Below, piece by piece: positions 37,299 to 47,347 of a stretch of 64,000 nt of DNA. Position 1 is the first letter of the stretch; each line of letters starts with the position of its first letter. The notes under the pieces were generated by a model. It searched no databases. It saw only the letters and a program-made list of their open reading frames with translations, and was not told the DNA's origin. The translations under genes and the position numbers were made by a program. Source of the stretch: Pseudomonas orientalis (lineage in GTDB: Bacteria > Pseudomonadota > Gammaproteobacteria > Pseudomonadales > Pseudomonadaceae); assembly GCF_001439815.1 (NCBI RefSeq), contig NZ_JYLM01000001.1, positions 248,001 through 312,000 on the forward strand, written 5' to 3'.

Positions 37299-39071
37299 AT
37301 GGCTGAAGCAATCGACAACGTACCCGCCAAGGTAGACGGTAAACCGCCGCTGTTTGGCCTGTCGTTCCTGGAAAATCTCTCCGAAATGACCATGTTGCGT
37401 CAGGTGGGCCTGATGGTCGGCCTGGCTGCCAGCGTGGCGATTGGTTTTGCCGTGGTGCTGTGGTCGCAGCAACCTGATTACCGGCCGCTGTACGGCAGTC
37501 TGGCGGGCATGGATTCCAAGCAGATCATGGAAACCCTCGCCGCCGCCGACATCGCCTACACCGTGGAGCCCAACTCCGGTGCCTTGCTGGTCAAGGCCGA
37601 TGATGTGGCGCGGGCGCGCATGAAACTGGCGGCCGCCGGCGTGACGCCGTCCGACAGCAACATCGGCTTTGAAATCCTCGACAAGGACCAGGGCCTGGGT
37701 ACCAGCCAGTTCATGGAAGCCACCCGCTACCGTCGCGGCCTGGAAGGCGAACTGGCGCGCACCATCTCCAGCTTGAATAACGTCAAGGGTGCCCGTGTGC
37801 ACCTGGCAATTCCGAAAAGCTCGGTGTTCGTGCGTGACGAACGCAAGCCCAGCGCCTCGGTGCTGGTCGAGCTGTTTTCCGGCCGCTCCCTTGAGCCTGG
37901 CCAGGTGATGGCGATCATCAACCTGGTGGCCACCAGCGTTCCCGAACTGAGCAAGTCGCAAATCACTGTGGTCGACCAGAAGGGCAACCTGCTCTCCGAC
38001 ATGGCCGAAAACTCCGCGCTGACCCAGGCCGGCAAGCAGTTCGATTACAGCCGCCGCATGGAAAGCATGCTCACCCAGCGCGTGCACAACATCCTGCAAC
38101 CGGTGCTGGGCAACGACCGCTACAAGGCCGAAGTGTCCGCCGACGTGGATTTCAGCGCCGTCGAATCGACATCCGAGCAATTCAACCCGGACCAGCCCGC
38201 CCTGCGCAGCGAGCAGTCCACCAGCGAACAACGCACCGCCAGCAATGGTCCGCAAGGCGTGCCGGGTGCCCTGAGCAACCAGCCACCGGCACCGGCTTCG
38301 GCACCGCAAACCACCGGTGGCGCCGCTGCCACTGCCGGCGCGATCGCCGCTGGCCAACCGCTGCTGGACGCCAACGGTCAACAGATCATGGACCCGGCCA
38401 CCGGCCAGCCGATGCTCGCACCGTACCCGGCGGACAAACGTAACCAGTCCACCAAGAACTTCGAGCTCGACCGCTCCATCAGCCACACCAAGCAGCAGCA
38501 GGGCAAGATCAATCGCCTGTCGGTGTCGGTGGTGGTCGATGACCAGGTCAAGGTCAACGCCGCTGACGGCGCCGTTACCCGCGCGCCGTGGAGCGCCGAC
38601 GAATTGGCGCGTTTCACCCGCCTGGTGCAGGACGCCGTCGGTTTCGACGCCAGCCGTGGCGACAGCGTCAGCGTGATCAACATGCCGTTCTCCGCCGAGC
38701 GCGGTGAAGTGATCGCGGATCCGGCGTTCTACACCCAGCCGTGGTTCTGGGACATCGTCAAGCAAGTGCTGGGGGTGTTGTTCATCCTGGTGCTGGTGTT
38801 CGGCGTGCTGCGCCCGGTGCTCAACAACATCACCGGCGGCAACAAGAAACAACTGGCCCTGGCCGGCGGCGACGTCGAATTGGGCGGCATGGGTGGCCTG
38901 GACGGCGAGTTGGCCAACGACCGCGTCAGCCTGGGCGGCCCGCAAAGCATCCTGTTGCCAAGCCCGAGCGAAGGCTATGACGCTCAGTTGAACGCAATCA
39001 AGAGTCTGGTGGCAGAAGACCCGGGCCGTGTGGCCCAGGTCGTGAAAGAGTGGATTAACGCTGATGAATGA
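37299..39071 (+). CDS. fliF: Flagellar MS-ring protein FliF
   Basis: 590 residues. Two membrane helices flank the periplasmic ring-building domains: about residues 35-50 (QVGLMVGLAASVAIGFAVVL) and about 480-500 (VLGVLFILVLVFGVLRPVL). The C-terminal cytoplasmic tail that binds FliG ends LVAEDPGRVAQVVKEWINADE. A low-complexity, Ala/Pro-rich insertion at about 325-350 is usual in pseudomonads. Overlaps fliG by 8 bases. Confidence 0.97.
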   Translation: MAEAIDNVPAKVDGKPPLFGLSFLENLSEMTMLRQVGLMVGLAASVAIGFAVVLWSQQPDYRPLYGSLAGMDSKQIMETLAAADIAYTVEPNSGALLVKADDVARARMKLAAAGVTPSDSNIGFEILDKDQGLGTSQFMEATRYRRGLEGELARTISSLNNVKGARVHLAIPKSSVFVRDERKPSASVLVELFSGRSLEPGQVMAIINLVATSVPELSKSQITVVDQKGNLLSDMAENSALTQAGKQFDYSRRMESMLTQRVHNILQPVLGNDRYKAEVSADVDFSAVESTSEQFNPDQPALRSEQSTSEQRTASNGPQGVPGALSNQPPAPASAPQTTGGAAATAGAIAAGQPLLDANGQQIMDPATGQPMLAPYPADKRNQSTKNFELDRSISHTKQQQGKINRLSVSVVVDDQVKVNAADGAVTRAPWSADELARFTRLVQDAVGFDASRGDSVSVINMPFSAERGEVIADPAFYTQPWFWDIVKQVLGVLFILVLVFGVLRPVLNNITGGNKKQLALAGGDVELGGMGGLDGELANDRVSLGGPQSILLPSPSEGYDAQLNAIKSLVAEDPGRVAQVVKEWINADE

Positions 39072-40080
39072 TCGAGTCGCTGTGGCCAAGCTTTCCCGGG
39101 TCGACAAAGCCGCCGTGCTGCTGCTGTCGCTGGGCGAAACCGATGCTGCCCAAGTGCTGCGCCACATGGGGCCCAAAGAGGTCCAGCGCGTGGGCGTGGC
39201 CATGGCGCAGATGCGCAATGTGCACCGCGAGCAAGTCGAGCAGGTGATGAGCGAGTTCGTCGAGATCGTCGGCGACCAGACCAGCCTGGGCGTCGGCTCC
39301 GACAGCTACATTCGCAAGATGCTCACCTCGGCCCTGGGCGAAGACAAGGCCAACGGCCTGATCGACCGCATTCTGCTCGGTGGCAACACCAGTGGCCTGG
39401 ACAGCCTCAAGTGGATGGAGCCGCGCGCGGTCGCCGACGTGATCCGCTACGAGCACCCGCAGATCCAGGCCATCGTCGTCGCCTATCTGGACCCGGACCA
39501 GGCCGGTGAAGTGCTCGGCCACTTCGACCATAAAGTGCGCCTGGACATCATTCTGCGCGTGTCGTCGCTCAACACCGTGCAGCCGGCGGCGCTCAAGGAA
39601 CTCAACACGATTCTGGAGAAACAGTTCTCCGGCAACTCGAACGCCTCGCGCACCACCCTGGGCGGCATCAAGCGGGCGGCCGACATCATGAACTTCCTCG
39701 ACAGCTCGGTCGAAGGCCAGTTGATGGACTCGATCCGCGAGATCGACGACACCCTGTCCGGCCAGATCGAAGACCTGATGTTCGTGTTCAACAACCTGGC
39801 CGATGTCGACGACCGTGGCATCCAGGCGTTGCTGCGCGAAGTGTCCTCCGACGTGCTGGTGCTGGCGCTCAAGGGCTCGGACGAGGGCGTCAAGGAAAAG
39901 ATCTTCAAGAACATGTCCAAGCGCGCCTCCGAACTGTTGCGCGACGACCTCGAAGCCAAGGGCCCGGTACGCGTCAGCGACGTGGAAACCGCGCAGAAAG
40001 AAATCCTCACCATTGCCCGCCGTATGGCCGAAGCCGGAGAAATCGTTCTCGGCGGGAAGGGCGGCGAAGAAATGATCTAA
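39064..40080 (+). CDS. fliG: Flagellar motor switch protein FliG
   Basis: 338 residues. Contains the FliF-binding N-terminal domain, the middle EHPQ motif (YEHPQIQAIVVAYL) and the charged C-terminal helix that meets the stator (SFDDL-like DIDDTLSGQIEDLMFVF). Torque-generating rotor protein. Its ATG lies inside the end of fliF. Confidence 0.97.
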   Translation: MNDRVAVAKLSRVDKAAVLLLSLGETDAAQVLRHMGPKEVQRVGVAMAQMRNVHREQVEQVMSEFVEIVGDQTSLGVGSDSYIRKMLTSALGEDKANGLIDRILLGGNTSGLDSLKWMEPRAVADVIRYEHPQIQAIVVAYLDPDQAGEVLGHFDHKVRLDIILRVSSLNTVQPAALKELNTILEKQFSGNSNASRTTLGGIKRAADIMNFLDSSVEGQLMDSIREIDDTLSGQIEDLMFVFNNLADVDDRGIQALLREVSSDVLVLALKGSDEGVKEKIFKNMSKRASELLRDDLEAKGPVRVSDVETAQKEILTIARRMAEAGEIVLGGKGGEEMI

Positions 40081-40090
40081 GGCGCCCTGC

Positions 40091-40855
40091 ATGTCGAACA
40101 AAGATGAGACGCCCAGCGATCTGATTCGCGCGCGGGATGTCGGCGGGTTCGACATCTGGTCGTTGCCCAGCTTCGACCCCCACGTGCCGGAACCGGAGCC
40201 TGAACCGGTGGAAGAACCACCGGCACAAATGGAAGAAGTGCCGCTGGACGAAGTCCAGCCGCTGACCCTAGAAGAATTGGAAGCCATCCGCCAGGAGGCC
40301 TACAACGAAGGCTTCGCGGCGGGTGAAAAAGATGGCTTTCGCAGCACCACCCTCAAGGTCCGCCAGGAAGCCGAAGAGGCGCTCAGCGTCAAGCTGAGCA
40401 GCCTGGAGCGCTTGATGGGCAGCCTGTTCGACCCCATCGCCGAACAGGACTCGCAGCTGGAAAAATCCATGGTCGGCCTGGTGCAGCACATCACGCGCCA
40501 AGTGATCCAGCGCGAACTGGTGCTTGATTCGAGCCAGATCGAAAGCGTGATGCGCGAAGCCCTCAAGCTGCTGCCCCTGGGCGTGGGCAATGTGCGGCTG
40601 TACATCAATCCGCAGGATTTCGAGCAGGTCAAAGCCTTGCGCGAGCGCCATGAAGAAACCTGGCGCATCGTCGAGGACGCCGCGCTGCAGCCCGGCGGTT
40701 GTCGCGTCGAAACCGAGCACAGCCGTATCGATGCCACGGTGGAAACCCGCATCAGCCAGATCATGGCCAAGCTGCTCGACCAGTTGCATGAACAGGCGCT
40801 GCACCCGGCCGAGCCTGACCTGAGCGTTGACCTGGACGCCACCGATGCGCCTTGA
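40091..40855 (+). CDS. fliH: Flagellar export ATPase regulator FliH
   Basis: 254 residues. The N-terminus is Pro/Glu-rich, the centre contains the GxxxG-like helix ([15 protein letters not shown]), and the C-terminus is the FliH/HrpE domain ([38 protein letters not shown]). It binds FliI and FliN at the export gate. Its 3' end overlaps the fliI start. Confidence 0.93.
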   Translation: MSNKDETPSDLIRARDVGGFDIWSLPSFDPHVPEPEPEPVEEPPAQMEEVPLDEVQPLTLEELEAIRQEAYNEGFAAGEKDGFRSTTLKVRQEAEEALSVKLSSLERLMGSLFDPIAEQDSQLEKSMVGLVQHITRQVIQRELVLDSSQIESVMREALKLLPLGVGNVRLYINPQDFEQVKALRERHEETWRIVEDAALQPGGCRVETEHSRIDATVETRISQIMAKLLDQLHEQALHPAEPDLSVDLDATDAP

Positions 40856-42203
40856 TCGCACCAGCTTCGCCAAACGCCTGGACAGCTACGCCGAGGCCAC
40901 GCAGTTGCCCGGCCAGCCGATCCTCGAAGGGCGCCTGTTGCGCATGGTCGGCCTGACCCTCGAAGCCGAGGGCTTGCGCGCCGCCATGGGCAGCCGCTGC
41001 ATGGTGATCAACGACGACAGCTACCACCCGGTGCAGGTCGAAGCCGAAGTGATGGGCTTTTCCGGCAACAAGATTTTCCTGATGCCGGTGGGCAGCCTCG
41101 CCGGTATCGCCCCGGGTGCCCGCGTGGTGCCATTGGCCGATACCGGGCGCTTGCCGATGGGCATCAGCATGCTCGGGCGCGTGCTCGACGGCGCCGGCCG
41201 TCCGCTGGATGGCAAGGGCGGTATGAAGGCCGAGGACTGGGTGCCGATGGACGGCCCCACCATCAACCCGCTCAACCGCAACCCCATCAGCGTGCCGCTG
41301 GACGTGGGCATTCGCAGCATCAACGGTTTATTGACGGTCGGTCGCGGCCAGCGCCTGGGCCTGTTCGCCGGTACCGGTGTGGGTAAGTCGGTGCTGCTGG
41401 GCATGATGACGCGCTTTACCGAGGCCGACATCATCGTGGTCGGGCTGATCGGCGAGCGCGGCCGTGAGGTCAAGGAATTCATCGAGCACAGCCTGGGTGA
41501 AGAAGGCCTCAAGCGCTCGGTGGTGGTGGCGTCGCCTGCGGACGACGCGCCGCTGATGCGCCTGCGCGCCGCCATGTACTGCACACGCATCGCCGAATAT
41601 TTTCGCGACAAGGGCAAGAATGTCCTGTTGCTGATGGACTCGCTCACGCGTTTCGCCCAGGCCCAGCGCGAGATCGCCCTGGCCATCGGCGAACCGCCCG
41701 CGACTAAAGGTTATCCGCCGTCGGTGTTCGCCAAGCTGCCCAAGCTGGTGGAGCGTGCCGGTAACGCCGAGGCGGGCGGGGGCTCGATCACCGCGTTCTA
41801 CACCGTATTGTCCGAAGGCGATGACCAGCAGGACCCGATTGCCGACTCGGCGCGGGGCGTGCTCGACGGGCACATCGTGCTGTCGCGGCGCCTGGCCGAA
41901 GAGGGGCACTATCCGGCCATCGATATCGAAGCGTCCATCAGCCGGGTGATGCCGGCGGTGGTCACGCCGGAACACATGGCCCGCGCGCAATACTTCAAGC
42001 AGTTGTGGTCGCGTTACCAGCAGAGCCGCGACCTGATCAGCGTCGGTGCCTATGTGGCCGGTGGCGATCGCGAGACCGACCTGGCCATTGCCCTGCAACC
42101 GCAATTGGTGACCTACCTGCGCCAGGGCCTCAACGACAAGATCAGCATGGGCGAAAGCGAAGCGCATCTGCAGTCCATCTTCGCCCCCGCGCCAGGCGGC
42201 TAA
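40845..42203 (+). CDS. fliI: Flagellum-specific export ATPase FliI
   Basis: 452 residues. P-loop GTGVGKS at about 176-182, then [13 protein letters not shown] and the F1-like [13 protein letters not shown]. The hexameric ATPase unfolds and releases export substrates. Start: ATG 40845 ([12 protein letters not shown]) matches the Pseudomonas family and overlaps fliH by 11 bases; an in-frame TTG at 40827 is less likely. Confidence 0.97.
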   Translation: MRLDRTSFAKRLDSYAEATQLPGQPILEGRLLRMVGLTLEAEGLRAAMGSRCMVINDDSYHPVQVEAEVMGFSGNKIFLMPVGSLAGIAPGARVVPLADTGRLPMGISMLGRVLDGAGRPLDGKGGMKAEDWVPMDGPTINPLNRNPISVPLDVGIRSINGLLTVGRGQRLGLFAGTGVGKSVLLGMMTRFTEADIIVVGLIGERGREVKEFIEHSLGEEGLKRSVVVASPADDAPLMRLRAAMYCTRIAEYFRDKGKNVLLLMDSLTRFAQAQREIALAIGEPPATKGYPPSVFAKLPKLVERAGNAEAGGGSITAFYTVLSEGDDQQDPIADSARGVLDGHIVLSRRLAEEGHYPAIDIEASISRVMPAVVTPEHMARAQYFKQLWSRYQQSRDLISVGAYVAGGDRETDLAIALQPQLVTYLRQGLNDKISMGESEAHLQSIFAPAPGG

Positions 42204-42206
42204 GCC

Positions 42207-42656
42207 ATGGCCAACAGCCGCGCCGCGCGCCTGGCCCCGGTGGTGGACATGGCCGAAAAGGCCGAAAAAGCCGCCGTGCAGCGCCTGGGGTATTTCCAGG
42301 GCCAGGTGCGCCTGGCGGAAAGCAAGCTGGGCGACCTGGAGCGCTTTCGCCTTGAGTACCAACAGCAGTGGATCGAGCGCGGCAGCAAGGGCGTGTCCGG
42401 CCAGTGGCTGATGGGGTACCAGGGCTTTCTCAATCAGCTGGAAACCGCCGTCGGCCAGCAGCGCCAGAGCCTGGCCTGGCACCAGAACAACCTCGACAAG
42501 GCCCGCGAAAGCTGGCAGGCGGCGTTCGCCCGCGTCGAAGGGTTGCGCAAGCTGGTGCAGCGTTATATCGATGAAGCGCGTGCGATTGAAGACAAGCGCG
42601 AGCAAAAGTTGCTGGATGAATTGTCCCAACGCCTTCCCCGCCAGGAACAGTTCTAA
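42207..42656 (+). CDS. fliJ: Flagellar export protein FliJ
   Basis: 149 residues, a long charged coiled coil (MAEKAEKAAVQRLGYFQGQV to KREQKLLDELSQRLPRQEQF). It links the FliI ring to FlhA, like the gamma subunit of an F-type ATPase. Starts 3 bases after fliI and ends the fliE-J unit. Confidence 0.93.
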   Translation: MANSRAARLAPVVDMAEKAEKAAVQRLGYFQGQVRLAESKLGDLERFRLEYQQQWIERGSKGVSGQWLMGYQGFLNQLETAVGQQRQSLAWHQNNLDKARESWQAAFARVEGLRKLVQRYIDEARAIEDKREQKLLDELSQRLPRQEQF

Positions 42657-42672
42657 CCAACGCAGCAGGAAA

Positions 42673-42769
42673 AAAATGTGGGAGGGGGCTTGCCCCGATT
42701 GCGGTGTATCAGCTGAGGATTTCTTGACTGGCACACTGCTATCGGGGGCAAGCCCCCTCCCACATTTGA
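42673..42769. repeat. REP pair (GTGGGAGGGGGC family)
   Basis: AAATGTGGGAGGGGGCTTGC and its inverse GCAAGCCCCCTCCCACATTT, spacer about 35 bp, between fliJ and hsbA. One C of the left arm is missing (TTGCCCCGATT). Confidence 0.85.
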
Positions 42770-42841
42770 TTTGCTGTGTTGCTCAGATCGGGTTCGCCTG
42801 CTAAACCTTGTTGCACAGACCCATGACAAGGAAGCAGTCAC

Positions 42842-43147
42842 ATGTCAATCGAGTCAGAAGTATCCCTGGACGGGAAGAAGTTGACGATTTCAATCAAGGG
42901 CCGGTTCGATTTCGGCAGCCACCAGGCATTTCGCGAGGCTTACGAGCGTTACTACAAGGTGCCCGAGTCGTATGTGGTCGATCTTAAGGAAACCACCTAC
43001 ATGGACAGCTCGGCCCTGGGCATGCTGCTGCTGCTCCGGGACCATGCCGGTGGCGATGAGTCGCAAGTGCGCGTCAGCAACAGCAGCCCCGACGTGCGCA
43101 AGATCCTCGCCATTTCCAATTTCGACAAGCTGTTCGATATCTCGTGA
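42842..43147 (+). CDS. hsbA: STAS-domain anti-sigma-factor antagonist HsbA
   Basis: 101 residues, a single STAS domain with the phosphorylatable serine motif YMDSSALGML (Ser56, Ser57). In P. aeruginosa HsbA is a switch partner of HsbR and, by its phosphorylation state, binds FlgM or the diguanylate cyclase HsbD. Here it opens hsbA-hsbR-hptB inside the fli cluster. ATG follows GGAAGCAGTCAC. Confidence 0.9.
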   Translation: MSIESEVSLDGKKLTISIKGRFDFGSHQAFREAYERYYKVPESYVVDLKETTYMDSSALGMLLLLRDHAGGDESQVRVSNSSPDVRKILAISNFDKLFDIS

Positions 43148-44862
43148 GAGTCCTGGCCCCCTTGTCCGAGCCGCTGACCATCCTGATTGCCGAAGACAGT
43201 GCCGCCGACTTGCTGTTGTTGTCGACCATCGTGCGGCGTCAGGGTCACCATGTGCTCACCGCGACCAATGGCGAGCAGGCCGTTGAAGTGTTTGCGCGCG
43301 AGCGCCCGCAACTGGTGTTGATGGACGCGATGATGCCGGTGATGGATGGTTTTCTCGCTGCACGCTGGATCAAGCAGTTGGCGGGCGAGCAGTTGGTCCC
43401 CATCATCTTCCTGACCTCGCTGCGCGAAAACGCCGCACTGGCCGAGTGCCTGGATGCCGGTGGCGACGATTTTCTGCCCAAGCCCTACAACCAGCTGATC
43501 CTGGCCGCCAAGATCAACGCCATGGACCGCCTGCGGCGGTTACAAGCCATGGTGCTGCAGCAACGTGACCAGATCGCCCGGCACAATGATTACCTGTTAC
43601 ATGAGCAGCGCGCCGCCAAGGCCGTGTTCGACAAGGTCGCGCATTCGGGTTGCATCAACGCGGCGCCGAATATCCGCTACCTGCAATCGCCCTATGCGCT
43701 GTTCAACGGGGACTTGTTGCTGGCGGCCTATACGCCGTCCGGTGACATGCACGTGTTGCTCGGCGATTTCACCGGCCACGGCCTGCCGGCCGCTATCGGT
43801 GCCATGCCCCTGGCCGAAGTGTTCTACGGCATGACCGCCAAGGGCTATGGGCTGGCGCAGATCCTGCGCGAGATGAACGCCAAGCTCAAACGCATCCTGC
43901 CGGTGGACATGTTCTGCTGCGCCACCCTGTTGTGCCTGAGCACCGAGCGGCGCGTGGTGGAAGTGTGGAACGGCGGCATGCCCGAGGGCTATGTGCATGA
44001 GGTCGTCACCGGCAAGCGCACGCCGTTGATGTCGCGGCATCTGCCGTTGGGCGTGCTGTCGGCCCAGGCATTCGTTGACAGCACCGAAGTCTGGCCCATG
44101 GCCTTGGGCGACCGGGTGTTCCTGCTTTCCGACGGGGTGCTGGACACCGCCGACGCCAATGACCAGTTATTCGGCGCCGAGCGTTTGCAGCAGGTGTTTG
44201 CCGCCAACCGCGAGCCCGACCGCCTGTTCGAGGAGATCGAGCAGGCGTTGGCGGCCTTTCGCGGTGAGGCGCGGGACGACGTCAGCATGGTTGAAATCAC
44301 CTTGCTGTCCGGCCAGCCGCTGCGCATGGCCGAACCTATGTATTCCGACAGTGGCCAGTCGTGCCCGCTGAATTGGTCGGTGAGTTTCGAATTTCGCGCG
44401 CAGACCCTCAGGCGCTACAACCCATTGCCGTATCTGCTGCAATTGCTGCTGGAGGTCCATGGCCTGCGTGAGCAGAGCGGTGCGCTCTATACGGTGATGG
44501 CCGAGTTGTATGCCAATGCCCTCGAGCATGGCGTACTGGGCCTGGATTCACAGCTCAAGCGCGACGCCGAAGGGTTTGCGCAGTATTACCGCCTGCGCAA
44601 TGAGCGGCTGGCGCACTTGAACAGCGGCCATATCCGCGTGCATGTGCAGGTGACCCCGACTGCGCAGGGCGGCAAGATGACCTTGCGTGTCGAGGACAGC
44701 GGGCCGGGTTTCGATGTTGACGAAGTGCTGGCGCGGCCGTTGAACGCTGACCGTCTGTCCGGCCGTGGCTTGAACCTGGTGCGTCAACTGAGCGGCGACG
44801 TACGCTGGTCCGATGGCGGGCGCTGCGTCTGCGTGGAGTTTTGCTGGAAGGCTCTGGCATAA
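43144..44862 (+). CDS. hsbR: Receiver-PP2C phosphatase/anti-sigma kinase HsbR
   Basis: 572 residues. Receiver domain 1-125 with LVLMDAMMPVMDG, SpoIIE/PP2C phosphatase about 175-390 (GDFTGHGLPAAIGAMPLAEVFY, ARDDVSMVEITL), and a C-terminal HATPase anti-sigma domain (AELYANALEHGVLGLDSQLK, VEDSGPGFDVDEV). It phosphorylates or dephosphorylates HsbA under control of the HptB relay. GTG start overlaps the hsbA stop by 4 bases. Confidence 0.92.
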   Translation: MRVLAPLSEPLTILIAEDSAADLLLLSTIVRRQGHHVLTATNGEQAVEVFARERPQLVLMDAMMPVMDGFLAARWIKQLAGEQLVPIIFLTSLRENAALAECLDAGGDDFLPKPYNQLILAAKINAMDRLRRLQAMVLQQRDQIARHNDYLLHEQRAAKAVFDKVAHSGCINAAPNIRYLQSPYALFNGDLLLAAYTPSGDMHVLLGDFTGHGLPAAIGAMPLAEVFYGMTAKGYGLAQILREMNAKLKRILPVDMFCCATLLCLSTERRVVEVWNGGMPEGYVHEVVTGKRTPLMSRHLPLGVLSAQAFVDSTEVWPMALGDRVFLLSDGVLDTADANDQLFGAERLQQVFAANREPDRLFEEIEQALAAFRGEARDDVSMVEITLLSGQPLRMAEPMYSDSGQSCPLNWSVSFEFRAQTLRRYNPLPYLLQLLLEVHGLREQSGALYTVMAELYANALEHGVLGLDSQLKRDAEGFAQYYRLRNERLAHLNSGHIRVHVQVTPTAQGGKMTLRVEDSGPGFDVDEVLARPLNADRLSGRGLNLVRQLSGDVRWSDGGRCVCVEFCWKALA

Positions 44863-44892
44863 TCCGTCAATTCTTGATCAAGGAGCGAGCAA

Positions 44893-45237
44893 GTGGTTGA
44901 TCTACATCTGGACCCGGAGGTGTTGTCGGGTTTGCAAGAGGTCATGGAAGGTGAGTATCCCAAGTTGCTGGAAACCTTTCTCGATGATTCACAAAAGCGC
45001 ATCGAAGCGTTGCGCACGGCGCGCGACGACGCCAAGGCGCTGGGGCGCATAGCGCACAGCTTCAAGGGCAGCAGTGGCAACCTGGGCGCGGTGCGCCTGG
45101 CGCAGTTGTGTCAGCGATTGGAAGCTGAGTCCGACGAGCCCGCATCGGATCTGGGCGCATTGGTTGACCAGATTGATCACGAGTTCGCGCTGGTCAAGCC
45201 GCTGTACGAATCGGAGCGCCAGCGTTTCAGCGCGTAA
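44893..45237 (+). CDS. hptB: Histidine phosphotransfer protein HptB
   Basis: 114 residues, four-helix Hpt domain with IAHSFKGSSGNLGA (His55). In P. aeruginosa HptB passes phosphate from several hybrid kinases (RetS, PA1611, SagS and others) to HsbR, linking surface behaviour to motility. Starts with GTG after AAGGAGCGAGCAA. Confidence 0.92.
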   Translation: MVDLHLDPEVLSGLQEVMEGEYPKLLETFLDDSQKRIEALRTARDDAKALGRIAHSFKGSSGNLGAVRLAQLCQRLEAESDEPASDLGALVDQIDHEFALVKPLYESERQRFSA

Positions 45238-45253
45238 GCCTTCGCTGCAAACC

Positions 45254-45269
45254 TGGCCCGACTCTTGCT
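45254..45269 (+). promoter_or_regulatory. Sigma54 promoter of fliK
   Basis: TGGCCCG-ACTC-TTGCT with exact GG-N10-GC spacing, 51 bp before the fliK start, just after the hptB stop. Confidence 0.75.
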
Positions 45270-45319
45270 CTATCTCCAGGTACTGCATCCCCGTTCCCAT
45301 GCAGTGGAGACCTTTACCT

Positions 45320-46627
45320 ATGCCAGTCGCGCCCAATTCGCTTCTTCAGGCTGCCCCTGCGGCCAAGCCTCAAGCGCCTGTCGCCGCCCCTGCGGCAGCG
45401 GCTGCGGACCCACGGGACAAGGGCCCTGGCTTCGCTCAAGTGTTCGCCAACCAGGGCGCCAAACCGGCGCTGAAAACCGACAGCGCCCCGGGAAAATCGG
45501 CGCCTGCAGCGGCGGACGACACCGCTGCCGCCAGCACGCCGGCGCTTGCCGATAGCGGCAATCCCTTGCCTGCCAAGCCGTCCGACACCGATAAAGCGGC
45601 CGACACCGACAAAGCGGCCGACGACACACCCGTCGACCCGTCCCTGACGCAACAGGCCCCGACCGATACGCCGGTCGATCCGGCCTTGATTGCCGCGGTC
45701 ACACCCGTCGCCGTCCCGCTGCAAACCCTGGTACCTGCGGGTGCCGTGGAGGATGACACGCCCCGACCGGTGGCTGCCGCTGCCGCCGTCGCCGTGGTCG
45801 ATGAGGCCAAGTCGCCGGCCTTCGACCCCGCAGCCGACCCGCTGGACGCCATGCCTGCCGTGCGCCTGGCGATGGAGCAGGGCGGTCATGTGTCGGCCAG
45901 CAGCCAGGCACCGCAGAAAACGGCGCCCACCACGCCTCAGGATCAACCGACCGCTGCGCAGAATTTTGCGACCGGCCTGGCCACCATGGTCGATCAACAA
46001 GCCACCAAGGACAGCACCGACACCGGCGGCGACAAAGCCTTCGGCGCGCTGATCGATGACGGCCTCAAGGACCTCAAGGACGCCGGCAGCGACACCCGCG
46101 TGGACGACTTCGCCAACCGCCTGGCCGCGCTGACCCAGGCCGCCACGCCGAAAACCGCCAACGCCTTGCCACCCGTAGTCAACGCCCCGCTGGCCATGCA
46201 CCAGAGCGGCTGGACCGAAGAAGTGGTCAACCGCGTGATGTACCTCTCCAGCGCCAGCCTCAAATCGGCCGAAATCCAATTGCAGCCGGCCGAACTGGGA
46301 CGCCTGGATATCAAGGTCAACATGACGCCCGACCAGCAGGCCCAGGTGACTTTCATGAGCGGCCATGCGGTGGTGCGTGAAGCGCTGGAAAGCCAGTCCG
46401 GCCGCTTGCGCGAGATGTTCGCCCAGCAGGGCATGGGGCAGGTGGATGTGAACGTGTCCGACCAGTCCCGGGGGCAGGAACAGCAGCAACAGCAGGGCCA
46501 GGCGCGGGGTGTGAGCGCCAGGGCAGGACGCGGCGGTGACAGTGGCGGCCAGGTGGAGGTGGCTGAGGCCGTTGCGCCGGTGACACAGACCGTGATCGGC
46601 TCCAGCGCCGTCGACTACTACGCCTGA
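45320..46627 (+). CDS. fliK: Flagellar hook-length control protein FliK
   Basis: 435 residues. The first about 300 are Ala/Pro/Asp-rich low complexity, including a short repeated DTDKAAD unit. The conserved C-terminal Flg_hook domain reads LKSAEIQLQPAELGRLDIKV and FMSGHAVVREALESQSGRLREMF. FliK measures hook length and switches export specificity through FlhB. Start: ATG 45320 (MPVAPNSLLQ); the frame is open far upstream, overlapping hptB, but that part is not FliK-like. Confidence 0.93.
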   Translation: MPVAPNSLLQAAPAAKPQAPVAAPAAAAADPRDKGPGFAQVFANQGAKPALKTDSAPGKSAPAAADDTAAASTPALADSGNPLPAKPSDTDKAADTDKAADDTPVDPSLTQQAPTDTPVDPALIAAVTPVAVPLQTLVPAGAVEDDTPRPVAAAAAVAVVDEAKSPAFDPAADPLDAMPAVRLAMEQGGHVSASSQAPQKTAPTTPQDQPTAAQNFATGLATMVDQQATKDSTDTGGDKAFGALIDDGLKDLKDAGSDTRVDDFANRLAALTQAATPKTANALPPVVNAPLAMHQSGWTEEVVNRVMYLSSASLKSAEIQLQPAELGRLDIKVNMTPDQQAQVTFMSGHAVVREALESQSGRLREMFAQQGMGQVDVNVSDQSRGQEQQQQQGQARGVSARAGRGGDSGGQVEVAEAVAPVTQTVIGSSAVDYYA

Positions 46628-46646
46628 ACCGAATCAAATGAAGATC

Positions 46647-46742
46647 CAAATGTGGGAGGGGGCTTGCCCCCGATGGCGGTGTATCAGCGACAGATTTGTT
46701 GACTGACACACTGCTATCGGGGGCAAGCCCCCTCCCACATTG
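46647..46742. repeat. REP pair (GTGGGAGGGGGC family)
   Basis: AAATGTGGGAGGGGGCTTGC and its inverse around a 35-bp spacer, between fliK and the fliL promoter. Confidence 0.88.
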
Positions 46743-46771
46743 GTTTGTGTTGCTGGCTTCTCAGACAACTC

Positions 46772-46787
46772 TGGCATAACACTTGCT
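46772..46787 (+). promoter_or_regulatory. Sigma54 promoter of the fliL operon
   Basis: TGGCATA-ACAC-TTGCT, GG and GC 10 bases apart, 51 bp before the fliL start and 30 bp after the REP pair. Confidence 0.82.
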
Positions 46788-46837
46788 CTTGCCTATCCGT
46801 AGATCTATGAATCCCCGAATAGTGACGGATTATTGGC

Positions 46838-47338
46838 ATGGCGAAGAGCGACGACGCAGCAACTCCCCCCGCAGGCAAAGGCAAGCTCAAGCTGATCCTG
46901 CTGATTGTGCTGGGCCTGCTCCTGGCCATTGGCGCCTCGGTTGGCGGCACCTGGTACATCATGCACAGCAATGCAAGCAAGCCGGCACCCGCCGCCGACA
47001 CCGCCACTAACGTCAAGCAACCGGCAATCTTCGAACCGATGCTGCCGGCCTTTGTCGCCAACTACAATCAGAACGGCCGCCAACGCTACTTGCAGGTGAG
47101 CATCACCTTGCTGGCGCGCAACCAGGCCGACCTGGACGCGCTCAAAGTGCACATGCCGGTGATCCGCAACAACCTGGTGATGCTGTTCTCGGGCCAGAGC
47201 TTCGACAGCCTGGCCACGCCGGTTGGCCAGGAAATGCTGCGCCAGAAGGTCACTGCCAGCGTGCAGGAAGTGGCCCAGAAAGAGCTCGGCAAAGTCGTGG
47301 TCGAGCAGGCGCTCTTCACTAACTTCGTATTGCAGTAG
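46838..47338 (+). CDS. fliL: Flagellar stator-associated protein FliL
   Basis: 166 residues. A cytoplasmic basic N-terminus, one membrane helix (about 21-42, ILLIVLGLLLAIGASVGGTW) and a periplasmic FliL domain (EPMLPAFVANYNQNGRQRYLQ, VQEVAQKELGKVVVEQALFT). It encircles the stator. First gene of fliLMNOPQR-flhB. Confidence 0.93.
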   Translation: MAKSDDAATPPAGKGKLKLILLIVLGLLLAIGASVGGTWYIMHSNASKPAPAADTATNVKQPAIFEPMLPAFVANYNQNGRQRYLQVSITLLARNQADLDALKVHMPVIRNNLVMLFSGQSFDSLATPVGQEMLRQKVTASVQEVAQKELGKVVVEQALFTNFVLQ

Positions 47339-47347
47339 GATCACGAC

